From the NCBI GenBank assembly GCA_022486705.1, contig JAKVKC010000007.1, positions 22,774 through 86,773 of the forward strand: a DNA stretch of 64,000 nt. The letters are read 5' to 3'. Numbering within the stretch: position 1 is the first letter of the stretch; each line of letters opens with the position of its first letter. Both the position numbers and the translations under genes were made by a program. This stretch comes from Solobacterium sp. (GTDB lineage Bacteria; Bacillota_I; Bacilli_A; Erysipelotrichales; Erysipelotrichaceae). Shown here piece after piece: positions 46,493 to 55,084 of the stretch. The notes under the pieces were generated by a model, which saw nothing but the letters and a program-made list of their open reading frames with translations, was not told the DNA's origin and ran no database searches.

Positions 46493-49084
46493 TTATTTCT
46501 CCTCCTTTTTCTTACTGCATTTAAATGATTCTTCTTTCATGACGAGCGGAACGATCTTACGATATTCTCCATGGAACCGGCAGATGGACCGATAGTCGCA
46601 GAAAGTGCAGGCACCTTCCGCTGGTGACAGGGCAATATTGCCGTTCGTCAATGAATCACGGAAATAGCTGTACAGTTCTTTGATGCATTCCTGCACCAGA
46701 TCATGATCCATGATCGTTTTTAATCCAACAATATGAAGACTGTTCTCATCCAGTTCTGTCAGCCTGTCCGCGAATGTCCAGCCGCGCATTCTCCGCTGCT
46801 TCACTAAGGTATCTTTGAAATTCTCTTCATTGATCTCGGTATCGGTGACAGTTAAACGGGAGACGGATGCGGCCGCAAGATGGGATGGCGTTTCTTTTAG
46901 GGAAAAATAGTAGCATCCCGCTGGTTTCAGCTGTGTCTTCTTTTCTGCAATCATCAGGTAGCTCAGCAGCTGCAGATACTGCCCTGCTTTGACGCCCTTT
47001 TCGGATAAAGCATGATCGCTGGATTTGTAATCGATGATACGTACCAGATCATTGCATTCATCCATGCGATCTATGACACCCTTCAGGGTCACACCGGACA
47101 CGATCTCCTCTTCAAAATGAGATTCTGCCTGAGCGGGCACGAAGGAAGTATCTTTCTCCATATCTTTCAGAAAGAAGAAAGAGATCATCATTCCCTGCAC
47201 CAAGCGTTCTTTGGTGGCATTGATCTGTTCTGCATCATTTGGATGCGTGATCTGCAGTGCTTCAAAATATGGCGCAATAAAAGCACGGACCTCTTCTTCA
47301 CTGATCTCAGGATAGTCTTTCTGCTTTGTTTTAACAGCATGTTCCATAACTGCATGCTGGATCGTACCAATCGAAGCAGCGTCATTGGTACTGAGATGAT
47401 TCTTCCGGATGCCCAGACCGCTCTGTATAAAGTAGGCATAAGGGCAGGCGAACCACCGTTCGATCGTTGAGATCGAGCCATGGATCCGGCCGTCTTTGAC
47501 AAACAGTTCCTGCGCCGTATCTTTGGACAGTGTATGCGGAGCAGATGCTTTTCTGGTCAGCGTATCCAAAGGCCATTTCCTGGCACTGTTCTTTGGAAAC
47601 AGCGATTCCGCATCCAGCGCCAGCTGGAGCTCATGGCCAGCATAGTCATTGGTTGCATAGGAATAGAAAATTGTATTTTCTGCACTCTTGGCGATCCATT
47701 GGAGCTGTTCCATATAAGATGTATGCCGTACCGCAAGTGAAGGATAGCCATGTGTGCGTTTGATATAAGCCTCATCAAAGAGACCTTTCTTAGCGGGGAA
47801 GCCTGGAAAGAAGCTTTCGCTGCAGCCAAGAAGATAGGTATCCTGGCGCAGAGACAGAGGATGCTGCAGATCGCTGACCGCACAGAAGTCGGTCGCAAAG
47901 GATGATGAAGAATCCTGCATCGATGAAAACAGTTCAATGAAGAAAGAGATCTCATCTTCCTGCAGTGAAGGCAGAACATTCTGCAGTGCAGAACGGATCT
48001 GCATCCCTGCCTTGAATTCTTTGTCCTGTTTCAGATAGGGCGATCTCAGCATGACTGTATAGGCATTGGCGAAGATCTCCTGTGGGCCATGGGAAGAATA
48101 CAGAAGATCATAGTCCTCTTTGATCTGCTGCAGATAGGAAGTACATTCAGCATCATATCTCTGATAGATCTTTGCCTCAGCAGAGAAAGGACTGTTCTGC
48201 ACGGCTTCATAAATAGAAGACGGCAGTGCATCACTGTTCATCTTCTGAGCAATATAGTCTGCTAAGCAGCGCGGACATTCTTGGCTGAAAGCATTCTGTT
48301 TCAATGCCTGCAGAAAGGAACTGCGATCCTTTTTATGGGCAAAGGTGCACAGCGAAGCATAGATCATCGGTATATGGATCATCTTTTCTTCTTTCAGACA
48401 GGCAAAAGGAATGCCATATCTCTGAAAGACCTGTTTGAGGACAGGATACTGATTGCTGTAATCGCAGAGGATGATATTGCATGTCTGGTTCCTGCGGCAG
48501 ATGCTCTGGGCAGCCGCTTCAATTTCTTTGCGCATATTCAGACTGTAATACAGTTCTTTCTTTGGTGAAGCAGACCTTGTTTCATACATTGGGAAAGACT
48601 GCTTCAGCTGCTGGAATACTTCATAGTGATATTGATCGGTATAAAAAGAAGGATAGAGGACAATATCCTGTCCCTGCAGATCTGCTAAGATCTGATCCCG
48701 CTGAGCATGTGTCCTCTTTTCTGCCAGATCCATGGCAAAAACAGCAGCCAGGATCTTCCGCAGTTCTCTTTCCGCATCTGTATCCGCCGGCAGATCTGCT
48801 TCGGCAATGCCCCAAAGCATGCATTCCTTGGCAAAGACGAGAATATCTTCCAAAAAAGCAGGATAAGCAAACATCGCACCATAGATCGGATACTCTTCCG
48901 GATGCTCAGACAGTATTTTCTTCAATGACAGCAGGACACTGATCCTGTCATCTCTTTCTTCTTTCATGACAGCAGATAAAGAAAGGACCTGCAGATCTGC
49001 AGCAATGCCATTGTTTTTAATAGCAGCATCATGCAGGATCTGATCCTTCTGTGAATTGTCAGCAATAATAGTTTTCATAGTCAT
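46493..49084 (-). CDS. addB: ATP-dependent nuclease subunit B (AddB/RexB-like)
   Basis: Second subunit of the AddAB/RexAB complex, 863 residues, notably shorter than Bacillus AddB (about 1166). No N-terminal Walker A is visible, as in streptococcal RexB, so only AddA would power the motor. The C-terminal nuclease has IDYKSSDH, and the Fe-S cluster cysteines are visible as FACPYAYF plus CTFCDYRSICRF near the end. Two starts are possible: 49084 or the Met two codons on (49078). Neither has a Shine-Dalgarno; a TAAAAT hexamer lies only 2 nt upstream of the first. Confidence 0.93.
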   Translation of the reverse strand: MTMKTIIADNSQKDQILHDAAIKNNGIAADLQVLSLSAVMKEERDDRISVLLSLKKILSEHPEEYPIYGAMFAYPAFLEDILVFAKECMLWGIAEADLPADTDAERELRKILAAVFAMDLAEKRTHAQRDQILADLQGQDIVLYPSFYTDQYHYEVFQQLKQSFPMYETRSASPKKELYYSLNMRKEIEAAAQSICRRNQTCNIILCDYSNQYPVLKQVFQRYGIPFACLKEEKMIHIPMIYASLCTFAHKKDRSSFLQALKQNAFSQECPRCLADYIAQKMNSDALPSSIYEAVQNSPFSAEAKIYQRYDAECTSYLQQIKEDYDLLYSSHGPQEIFANAYTVMLRSPYLKQDKEFKAGMQIRSALQNVLPSLQEDEISFFIELFSSMQDSSSSFATDFCAVSDLQHPLSLRQDTYLLGCSESFFPGFPAKKGLFDEAYIKRTHGYPSLAVRHTSYMEQLQWIAKSAENTIFYSYATNDYAGHELQLALDAESLFPKNSARKWPLDTLTRKASAPHTLSKDTAQELFVKDGRIHGSISTIERWFACPYAYFIQSGLGIRKNHLSTNDAASIGTIQHAVMEHAVKTKQKDYPEISEEEVRAFIAPYFEALQITHPNDAEQINATKERLVQGMMISFFFLKDMEKDTSFVPAQAESHFEEEIVSGVTLKGVIDRMDECNDLVRIIDYKSSDHALSEKGVKAGQYLQLLSYLMIAEKKTQLKPAGCYYFSLKETPSHLAAASVSRLTVTDTEINEENFKDTLVKQRRMRGWTFADRLTELDENSLHIVGLKTIMDHDLVQECIKELYSYFRDSLTNGNIALSPAEGACTFCDYRSICRFHGEYRKIVPLVMKEESFKCSKKKEEK

Positions 49085-49269
49085 ATTTTAGTCTGAAAAG
49101 AGACAACTCTCTACATGCAGAGTGAAAATAGCATCTTCATTCATCTGATGATTGAAACATTATGCAAATATATATTAAATGCATATAAACTTTGCAATGT
49201 AATGCAAACAATATAAAAATTTGCTAAAACATGGTAATATAATTCCATAAAAGATTCGGAGGTACTGCT

Positions 49270-50469
49270 ATGATACAAAGACCAAAATATATGAATTTTC
49301 TTGAAGAATGGAAAGATCAGCAGATCATCAAGGTAGTATCAGGCATTCGCCGGTGCGGGAAATCAACAATCTTCGATCTGTTTCGTGAAAAGCTTCTTTC
49401 TGAAGGTGTCAAACCGGAGCAGATTATTTTCCTGAATTTTGAAGATGTTGAAAATGAGGAACTTTGTGATCATAAGGCATTGTATAAGTATATAAAATCA
49501 AAGATGCTGCCAGACTGTATGAACTATATTTTTCTTGATGAGATACAGCATGTGAAACAATATGAAAAAGCGGTCGACAGTCTATTTGCAAAAAAGAATA
49601 CAGATGTATACATCACTGGTTCCAATGCTTATTTTATGTCCAGTGAATTAGCAACTCTTCTGTCGGGGAGATATGTGGAATTGAAAATGCTGCCGCTTTC
49701 TTTTAAAGAATATGTCAGTGCATTTAACAGCCCTGCTACACATGAAGAACTGTACAGGAATTATGTATATAACAGTTCTTTTCCCTATACGGTCGCTTTG
49801 AACAGCCACAGAAATATTCAGATCTATCTTGATGGACTGTTTAATACAGTGGTGCTCAATGATATTGTGGAACGCAAAAAGATTGCTGACCCTAAAATGC
49901 TTAAGAGTGTTCTTCGATTTATGTTTGATAACATAGGAAATACCTGTTCAGCAAAAAAAATTGCTGATGCAATGACAAGTGCAGGACGCAAAATAACAAG
50001 CCATACGGTAGAAAACTATCTGGAGGGCATCACGGACAGCCTTTTGATGTACCGTGTAGGAAGATATGACATAAAGGGGAAAGAATACCTGAAGCTTCTC
50101 GAAAAGTATTATCTTTCCGACGTTGGACTGCGTTATTACCTGCTGGGAACAGCAAGAGTGGATCAGGGACATATTCTTGAAAATGTCGTATTTTTGGAAT
50201 TGCTCAGACGGAATATGAAAGTATTTATAGGTAAATACGGCTCAGCAGAAGTTGACTTTGTGACACAGGACGATGAGGGCAATACAGAATACTACCAAGT
50301 ATCTTGGACGGTAAGGGATCCTAAAACATTGGATTGTGAACTTGCATCTCTCAATGCAATTCAGGATCACAATCAGAAATATCTTCTGACAATGGATAAC
50401 GATCCTCCTGTATCCTACAATGGCATCAAACAGAAGTATGTGCTGGACTGGCTGCTTGAGGACAAGTGA
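49270..50469 (+). CDS. AAA-type ATPase with DUF4143 (AAA_14)
   Basis: A 399-residue ATPase. Walker A GIRRCGKST is at residues 25-33, Walker B IFLDEIQ near 95, and sensor ITGSNA near 120. The DUF4143 region follows, with a nuclease-like HILENVVFLELLRR...EVDFV stretch near 300-330. The family is widespread and multi-copy in Firmicutes and archaea; its biological role is unknown. A promoter TTGCTA/TAATATAAT and GGAGG precede the start. A truncated paralogue lies at 10532-10870. The tandem array begins 46 bp after the stop, which may be chance or a functional link. Confidence 0.9.
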   Translation: MIQRPKYMNFLEEWKDQQIIKVVSGIRRCGKSTIFDLFREKLLSEGVKPEQIIFLNFEDVENEELCDHKALYKYIKSKMLPDCMNYIFLDEIQHVKQYEKAVDSLFAKKNTDVYITGSNAYFMSSELATLLSGRYVELKMLPLSFKEYVSAFNSPATHEELYRNYVYNSSFPYTVALNSHRNIQIYLDGLFNTVVLNDIVERKKIADPKMLKSVLRFMFDNIGNTCSAKKIADAMTSAGRKITSHTVENYLEGITDSLLMYRVGRYDIKGKEYLKLLEKYYLSDVGLRYYLLGTARVDQGHILENVVFLELLRRNMKVFIGKYGSAEVDFVTQDDEGNTEYYQVSWTVRDPKTLDCELASLNAIQDHNQKYLLTMDNDPPVSYNGIKQKYVLDWLLEDK

Positions 50470-50514
50470 CAAGAGCAGGTCTGACTGCATTTTCATACAA
50501 GAGATTTTGCAAAT

Positions 50515-51955
50515 ATAGCTATATCTGTTTGACAGTTCCAGACATGGGAAAGCATCAAAAGCCTAGATTTCATCATGGTTTTAGGCACTTTTGAGTTTGT
50601 AGGTGACTGTCGTAATGTTTGGCCTGATGTTCACGGAGCAGAGGTCAAAGAAAATGTGCACATATAGTTATATCTGTTTGACAGTTGCAAACACGAAAAA
50701 GCATCAAAAGCCTAGATTTCATCATGGTTTTAGGCACTTTTGAGTTTGTAGGTGATTGTCGTAACCTCTGCTCCGATATGCACTGAGCAGAGATCGTGGA
50801 AGTGCGCCTATATAGTTATATCTGTTTGACAGTTCCAGACATGAAAAAGCAGCAAAGCCCCAGATTTCATCATGGTTTTCGCTGCTTTTGTGTTTGTACG
50901 TGACTGTCGTAACCTCTGCCTTGATGTTCTCAGACCAGTGATCAAAGAAAATGCGCACATATAGTTATATCTGTTTAACAGTTCCAGACATGAAAAAGCA
51001 TCAAAAGCCTAGATTTCATCATGGTTTTAGGCACTTTTGAGTTTGTAGGTGACTGTCGTAACCTCTGCTCCGATATGCACTGAGCAGAGATCATGGGAGT
51101 GGGCCTATATTGTTATATCTGTTTGACAGTTCCAGACATGGGAAAGCATCAAAAGCCTAGATTTCATCATGCTTTTTGGCACTTCTGTGTTTGCGTGTAA
51201 CTGTCGTAATGTTTGATCTGATGTGCGCTGAGCAGTGATCAAAGAAAATGTGCACATATAGTTATATCTGTTTGACAGTTCCAAATGCGAAAAAGCATCA
51301 AAAGCCTAGATTTCATCAGGGTTTTAGGCGCTTCTGTGTATGCACGTGACTGTCGTAACCTCTGCTCCGATATGCACTGAGCAGAGATCATGGAAGTGCG
51401 CCTATATAGTTATATCTGTTTGACAGTTCCAAATGCGAAAAAGCATCAAAAGCCTAGATTTCATCAGGGTTTTAGGCGCTTCTGTGTATGCACGTGACTG
51501 TCGTAACCTCTGCTCCGATATGCACTGAGCAGAGATCAAGGGAGTGGGCCTATATTGTTATATCTGTTTGACAGTTCCAGACATGAAAAAGTATCAAAAG
51601 CCTAGATTTCATCATGGTTTTAGGCACTTTTGAGTTTGTAGGTGACTGTCGTAATGTTTGGCCTAATGTTCACTGAGCAGTGATCAAAGAAAATGCGCAC
51701 ACATAGTTATATCTGTTTGACAGTTCCAGATATGAAAAAGTATCAAAAGCCTAGATTTCATCAGGGTTTTTGGCACTTCTGTGTATGCACGTGACTGTCG
51801 TAATGTTTTACATGATGTGCGCTGACCAGAGATCGAGGAAGCGCGCATATATAGTTATATCTGTTTGACAGTTCTAGGCATGAAAAAGCAACGAATCCCC
51901 AGATTTCATCATGGTTTTCGCTGCTTTTGTGTTTGTACGTGACTGTCGTAATATT
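50515..51955. repeat. Ten-copy tandem array of a 148/149-bp noncoding repeat
   Basis: Units begin (at ATAGYTATATCTG or ATTGTTATATCTG) at 50515, 50664, 50812, 50961, 51109, 51258, 51406, 51554, 51703 and 51851. Spacings are 149,148,149,148,149,148,148,149,148. Each unit has TTTGACAGT about 10 bp in and ACTGTCGTAA about 90 bp in, forming an outer inverted repeat, with an inner CAAAAGCCTA/TAGGC-CTTTTG arm around an almost invariant GATTTCATCA. Two spacer types alternate: one with CTGCTC...GAGCAG, the other with AAAGAAAATG-GCACAT, so the basic unit is a 297-bp dimer. Units 6 and 7 are nearly identical. The array lies between convergent 3' ends. No conserved open frame or ribosome binding site is present. 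Confidence 0.95.
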
Positions 51956-51981
51956 TGCTTGTTTACCGCCAAAAAGCACGG

Positions 51982-53046
51982 TCAGCTTGGCATGTCCATA
52001 TCGCTCATGCTATCCATTTGTTTCTGAATGTCTGTATAGATGGAATCAACTTCATCCCATGGAATATTGGATGCCATTCCTGGATCGATCGCCGCAAAGA
52101 ATGGATTGAGGATAGCCATCAGATCGTCTCTTCGGCACCCGACGATGCCTGGAATGCCCTTCTTTGCGATAAAGCTCTTTAATGCACCGACGAGCTGCTG
52201 GTGGAGGTCATCATCTGGAGAGAGGACCCGCATCTCGATGATCATTCCTTTTTCATCGATCAGCAGAAGGATCTTCGGCATGATTGCGACATCATCGTCA
52301 TTCATGACAGGCTGTGTGTAGCAGCTGTCAATGATCAGCAATCCATCCTTATTCTCTTTCCCCGCTGTCAGGCTCTTCACTTCTTCATCCGTAAGGACAG
52401 GAAGTTTCATTGCATAGAGTGAAGCGACTGGGTGAGGGACTTCCTGCAAGGAAACATCCTCGCCATCCTCGTCATCAAATATGGATGCGGATAAAATGTT
52501 ACGATCACTGTCCATTAAGGCAAAGAAGTCTTCTTCCTCTTCTTGTTTCAGTACAGCAAGGAGATCTTTCAGAGCCGCTGCAGTCTTCTTGTATACTGTA
52601 TCTTTTGGCTTATGCGGGAAATAGCCAGGTGTGAACTCTACAAAGTAAGGGACTTTGCCTTTCTTTTCTAAATATTCGGGTTCAAGGCAATCCGCAAAAG
52701 GCTGCTCCAAGATTGTCTTGACGGGATCAAAATACAGCGTAATACATTCCTGACTGCCGGAAAAATTAAGATAAGCAGCTTCTGTTTCGGCCTCCTGACT
52801 GGCCGCCAGAAGGCTGTGCAGGCCCACCTCACCTCTATAGAGTGCGACACCATAGACTTTTCCTGCATTGCCTAAAATATTGCAGAAGATGTCATTGTCC
52901 GGCAGGGCAAAAGAATCAGAGGGATCATCCGTGCTTTCATCGGGGCGGCTGATCAGGATCCAATCATGGTCACTGAATTTCAGCCAAGGCTTCATTTCTA
53001 GCAGCTTTTCTGCATACGCATAACATTGTTTTTTATCACCGTTCAT
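51982..53046 (-). CDS. Uncharacterised protein, DUF7309/DUF6930-like
   Basis: A 354-residue acidic cytoplasmic protein without transmembrane segments. The N-terminal half has WLKFSDHDWILISRP and CNILGNAGKVYGVALYRGEVGL, a pattern I associate with DUF7309-type proteins; the C-terminal half has KILLLIDEKGMIIEMRVL and a final helix, as in DUF6930. Function unknown. The start at 53046 follows AAGGAG by 6 nt; the frame continues to 53124. It is divergent from the gene at 53136 across a 90-bp promoter region, and its 3' end lies 27 bp from the tandem array. Confidence 0.7.
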   Translation of the reverse strand: MNGDKKQCYAYAEKLLEMKPWLKFSDHDWILISRPDESTDDPSDSFALPDNDIFCNILGNAGKVYGVALYRGEVGLHSLLAASQEAETEAAYLNFSGSQECITLYFDPVKTILEQPFADCLEPEYLEKKGKVPYFVEFTPGYFPHKPKDTVYKKTAAALKDLLAVLKQEEEEDFFALMDSDRNILSASIFDDEDGEDVSLQEVPHPVASLYAMKLPVLTDEEVKSLTAGKENKDGLLIIDSCYTQPVMNDDDVAIMPKILLLIDEKGMIIEMRVLSPDDDLHQQLVGALKSFIAKKGIPGIVGCRRDDLMAILNPFFAAIDPGMASNIPWDEVDSIYTDIQKQMDSMSDMDMPS

Positions 53047-53135
53047 AAAGGCTCCTTTTCCAGATTTAATTTGATTTTTGCTGATTATGCTATCAAAAAG
53101 ATTATAATATAGAAAAGGATACATAAGGAGATTTT

Positions 53136-53972
53136 ATGTCTGTCTGTGAGATTCTCAATGAAAAAGTAGATGAAAGAAAACAGGGAAGCGACTGTACTTT
53201 CAATGGGTATCTGGAAGATTATCTGAGCCTTCATGAAGAAGACCTGGATCCCGTTTTAAAAGATGCTTTCAAAACAATTCTAGAAGAAGAACAGGATGCG
53301 AAGATCATCACGGATCTGAAACATGCCATCAGCAGAGATGCTGTCAGCAACCAGATCATCCGCTATAAGGATGTCTTTAAACTGAGCAGCAGGCCTTTGA
53401 TCACGCCGTATATCATATATGCGGAACATGAAGATGGGGAAGGCAGAGCACTTCTGCTCCTGCCGCATTCTAAAGAGAATTATCTCTATGGAAAAGGCAT
53501 GTACTACTGTCTGACAGAACCAGGCAGTGAATTTGCAGAAGTGAAGAATGAACTTGTATCCATTGCTTCGGACAGCAGTGAAGAGATCAGCAGTACATTC
53601 AGCCGCATGTTTGCAGAAAAGGCTGGTGCCATCCAGCGCAATCTGGATCGGAAAGTATTCGGCAGCTATGAGGAACTGAAGAAAATTGCCTATCAGGCAG
53701 CGGAAGAAGAAAAAGCAGATGCGATAGAAAAGCTTCCGACATTGGAAGATCGTACACAGGCGATCTATCAGTATGTTGTGCATTGGTTCCTGCTGAAGAA
53801 GGTATTGTATGTACAGTATATGGTCAATAAGACCATCCTGAAGACGGAACATGACGGCAACGTCAAGAAACAGAGAAATCAGGCAAAGATCAACGCAGAT
53901 TCAATTGCCTTCCTGTCATATTCTGAAATGTGGCGCTTAGGTACAGAAGAAGAAACGAAAGAGGAAAACTGA
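53136..53972 (+). CDS. Uncharacterised 278-residue cytoplasmic protein
   Basis: Not recognised. It is an acidic, mainly helical protein with no signal peptide or membrane segment. The middle has beta-prone PYIIYAEHEDGEGRALLLLP, and the last third is charged helix that may form coiled coil. It has AAGGAG before the ATG, a TATAAT -10 upstream, and a strong terminator after it. It sits between the DUF7309/6930-like gene and the XpaC-TelA cluster, and may belong functionally to either. Confidence 0.8.
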   Translation: MSVCEILNEKVDERKQGSDCTFNGYLEDYLSLHEEDLDPVLKDAFKTILEEEQDAKIITDLKHAISRDAVSNQIIRYKDVFKLSSRPLITPYIIYAEHEDGEGRALLLLPHSKENYLYGKGMYYCLTEPGSEFAEVKNELVSIASDSSEEISSTFSRMFAEKAGAIQRNLDRKVFGSYEELKKIAYQAAEEEKADAIEKLPTLEDRTQAIYQYVVHWFLLKKVLYVQYMVNKTILKTEHDGNVKKQRNQAKINADSIAFLSYSEMWRLGTEEETKEEN

Positions 53973-53976
53973 GAGC

Positions 53977-54014
53977 AGGGGGAATCATTTCTGATTGGAA
54001 ATGTTCCCCTTTTC
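53977..54014 (+). terminator. Terminator after the 53136 gene
   Basis: GGGGAATCATTT pairs with AAATGTTCCCC (one bulge) around an 8-nt loop, followed by TTTTCTT. Confidence 0.85.
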
Positions 54015-54076
54015 TTAGCAGATCCCATCAATAACAGCAGGAGCTATGCTATAATTTTGGAGATTTAAGAGGTAAG

Positions 54077-55084
54077 ATGATGAGAAACTCAAAAAACAGC
54101 GGGTGGTGGATATTTCTATTTTTCTTTTTTATTGTAGGAGGCTTCGGCGGCACGATCCTTACGGTCCTGCTTCCGATCATTGTGGTGATCGCCATTATTG
54201 TGGCAATTGCCGTAGCAGCCAGCAATTCTGCAAATAAAAAGACAGATGATGCATACCAAAGAGGGTATCAGCGCACCTCTTCTTTTCGCCGTGCAGGCCG
54301 GGATAATTCGATGTCGGCGGCAGATATTGCCAAGATCAATGTTTATTTAAGAAACTATTTTCGCAGTTCCAGAGTGCTCCATATCGGAACATCGCTGGAT
54401 CTGAGAGTCCATACTTCTACCTATGCATCCTTAAGGTCTTTGGATGTCTATCGCGATGGCACATATATCTGCAGCATGGATGACTTTGAACAGAGATATC
54501 CGGATTCTTATCAGGAGATCATGCAGAAGCTAGCATCGATGGCGAAGGCAGAACAGAAGGCAGATGTCTTTGATGCGGAAGTATCAGAAAGCCAGCCGCA
54601 CCAAGAAGCACCAAAGCAGCAGGCAGCACCGCAGGAACCGTTGGAAAAGAATGCACAGTATTACATCGATACGATCAACGCACTGAACAACGATATTCCG
54701 GATGAAGAGATTACCAACGGTCTGTATGAAACAAATTCTCTCTTGACCCAGATCCAGAACCTTGAACTGAAGTTTCCTAAATCCAAGGGGAAACTGGCAA
54801 AACTGTATGACTATTATCTGCCGATCCTGATCCGTGTTCTGAAGCAGTTCGTGAATCTGCAGGATGCGAAATATGATGAGAACTATCAGCCGGTAAAAGA
54901 TAAGCTGACCAAGACGATCCATCTGATCAATGATGCTATGCGCACCATCATTTCATCGATGACCGATGCCGATATGATGAACCTTTCGGCGGATCTTTCT
55001 ACTTTGGAAGCACTGCTGCAGAAGGATGGCCTGACGGGAGATCAGATGAAAGCACAGAGCCAAGAGGGACAGTCTCATGAATGA
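54077..55084 (+). CDS. XpaC-like membrane protein (TelA partner)
   Basis: A 335-residue protein with two adjoining N-terminal hydrophobic helices (about 10-48), a linker, a small domain near residues 75-150, a Gln/Pro-rich spacer, and a C-terminal helical domain (about 190-315). The latter, with KLYDYYLPILIRVLKQF and NDAMRTIISSM, resembles XpaC (the 5-bromo-4-chloroindolyl phosphate hydrolysis family). In Bacillus, xpaC is next to yaaN, a telA homologue, and the same pairing is seen here. An extended -10 (TGCTATAAT) precedes it. Its end overlaps the AAA+ gene by 8 nt. Confidence 0.75.
   Translation: MMRNSKNSGWWIFLFFFFIVGGFGGTILTVLLPIIVVIAIIVAIAVAASNSANKKTDDAYQRGYQRTSSFRRAGRDNSMSAADIAKINVYLRNYFRSSRVLHIGTSLDLRVHTSTYASLRSLDVYRDGTYICSMDDFEQRYPDSYQEIMQKLASMAKAEQKADVFDAEVSESQPHQEAPKQQAAPQEPLEKNAQYYIDTINALNNDIPDEEITNGLYETNSLLTQIQNLELKFPKSKGKLAKLYDYYLPILIRVLKQFVNLQDAKYDENYQPVKDKLTKTIHLINDAMRTIISSMTDADMMNLSADLSTLEALLQKDGLTGDQMKAQSQEGQSHE

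Noticed and set aside
50542..51950. A short basic peptide (MKKHQKPRFHHGFRHF-like) encoded once per repeat unit on the plus strand
   Set aside because: It lacks a Shine-Dalgarno, the start codon is lost or shifted in units 2, 6 and 7, and conservation is explained by recent duplication of the DNA.
50515..51955. The tandem array read as a CRISPR array
   Set aside because: The period is 148-149 bp, the intervening sequences are themselves shared between units, and no cas genes are present.
50722..51979. Minus-strand open frames in the array (50722-50958 and 51761-51979) giving similar peptides
   Set aside because: They arise because the repeat is read in the same frame in two places. The 148/149-bp period is not a multiple of three, other units carry stops, and no ribosome binding site precedes them.
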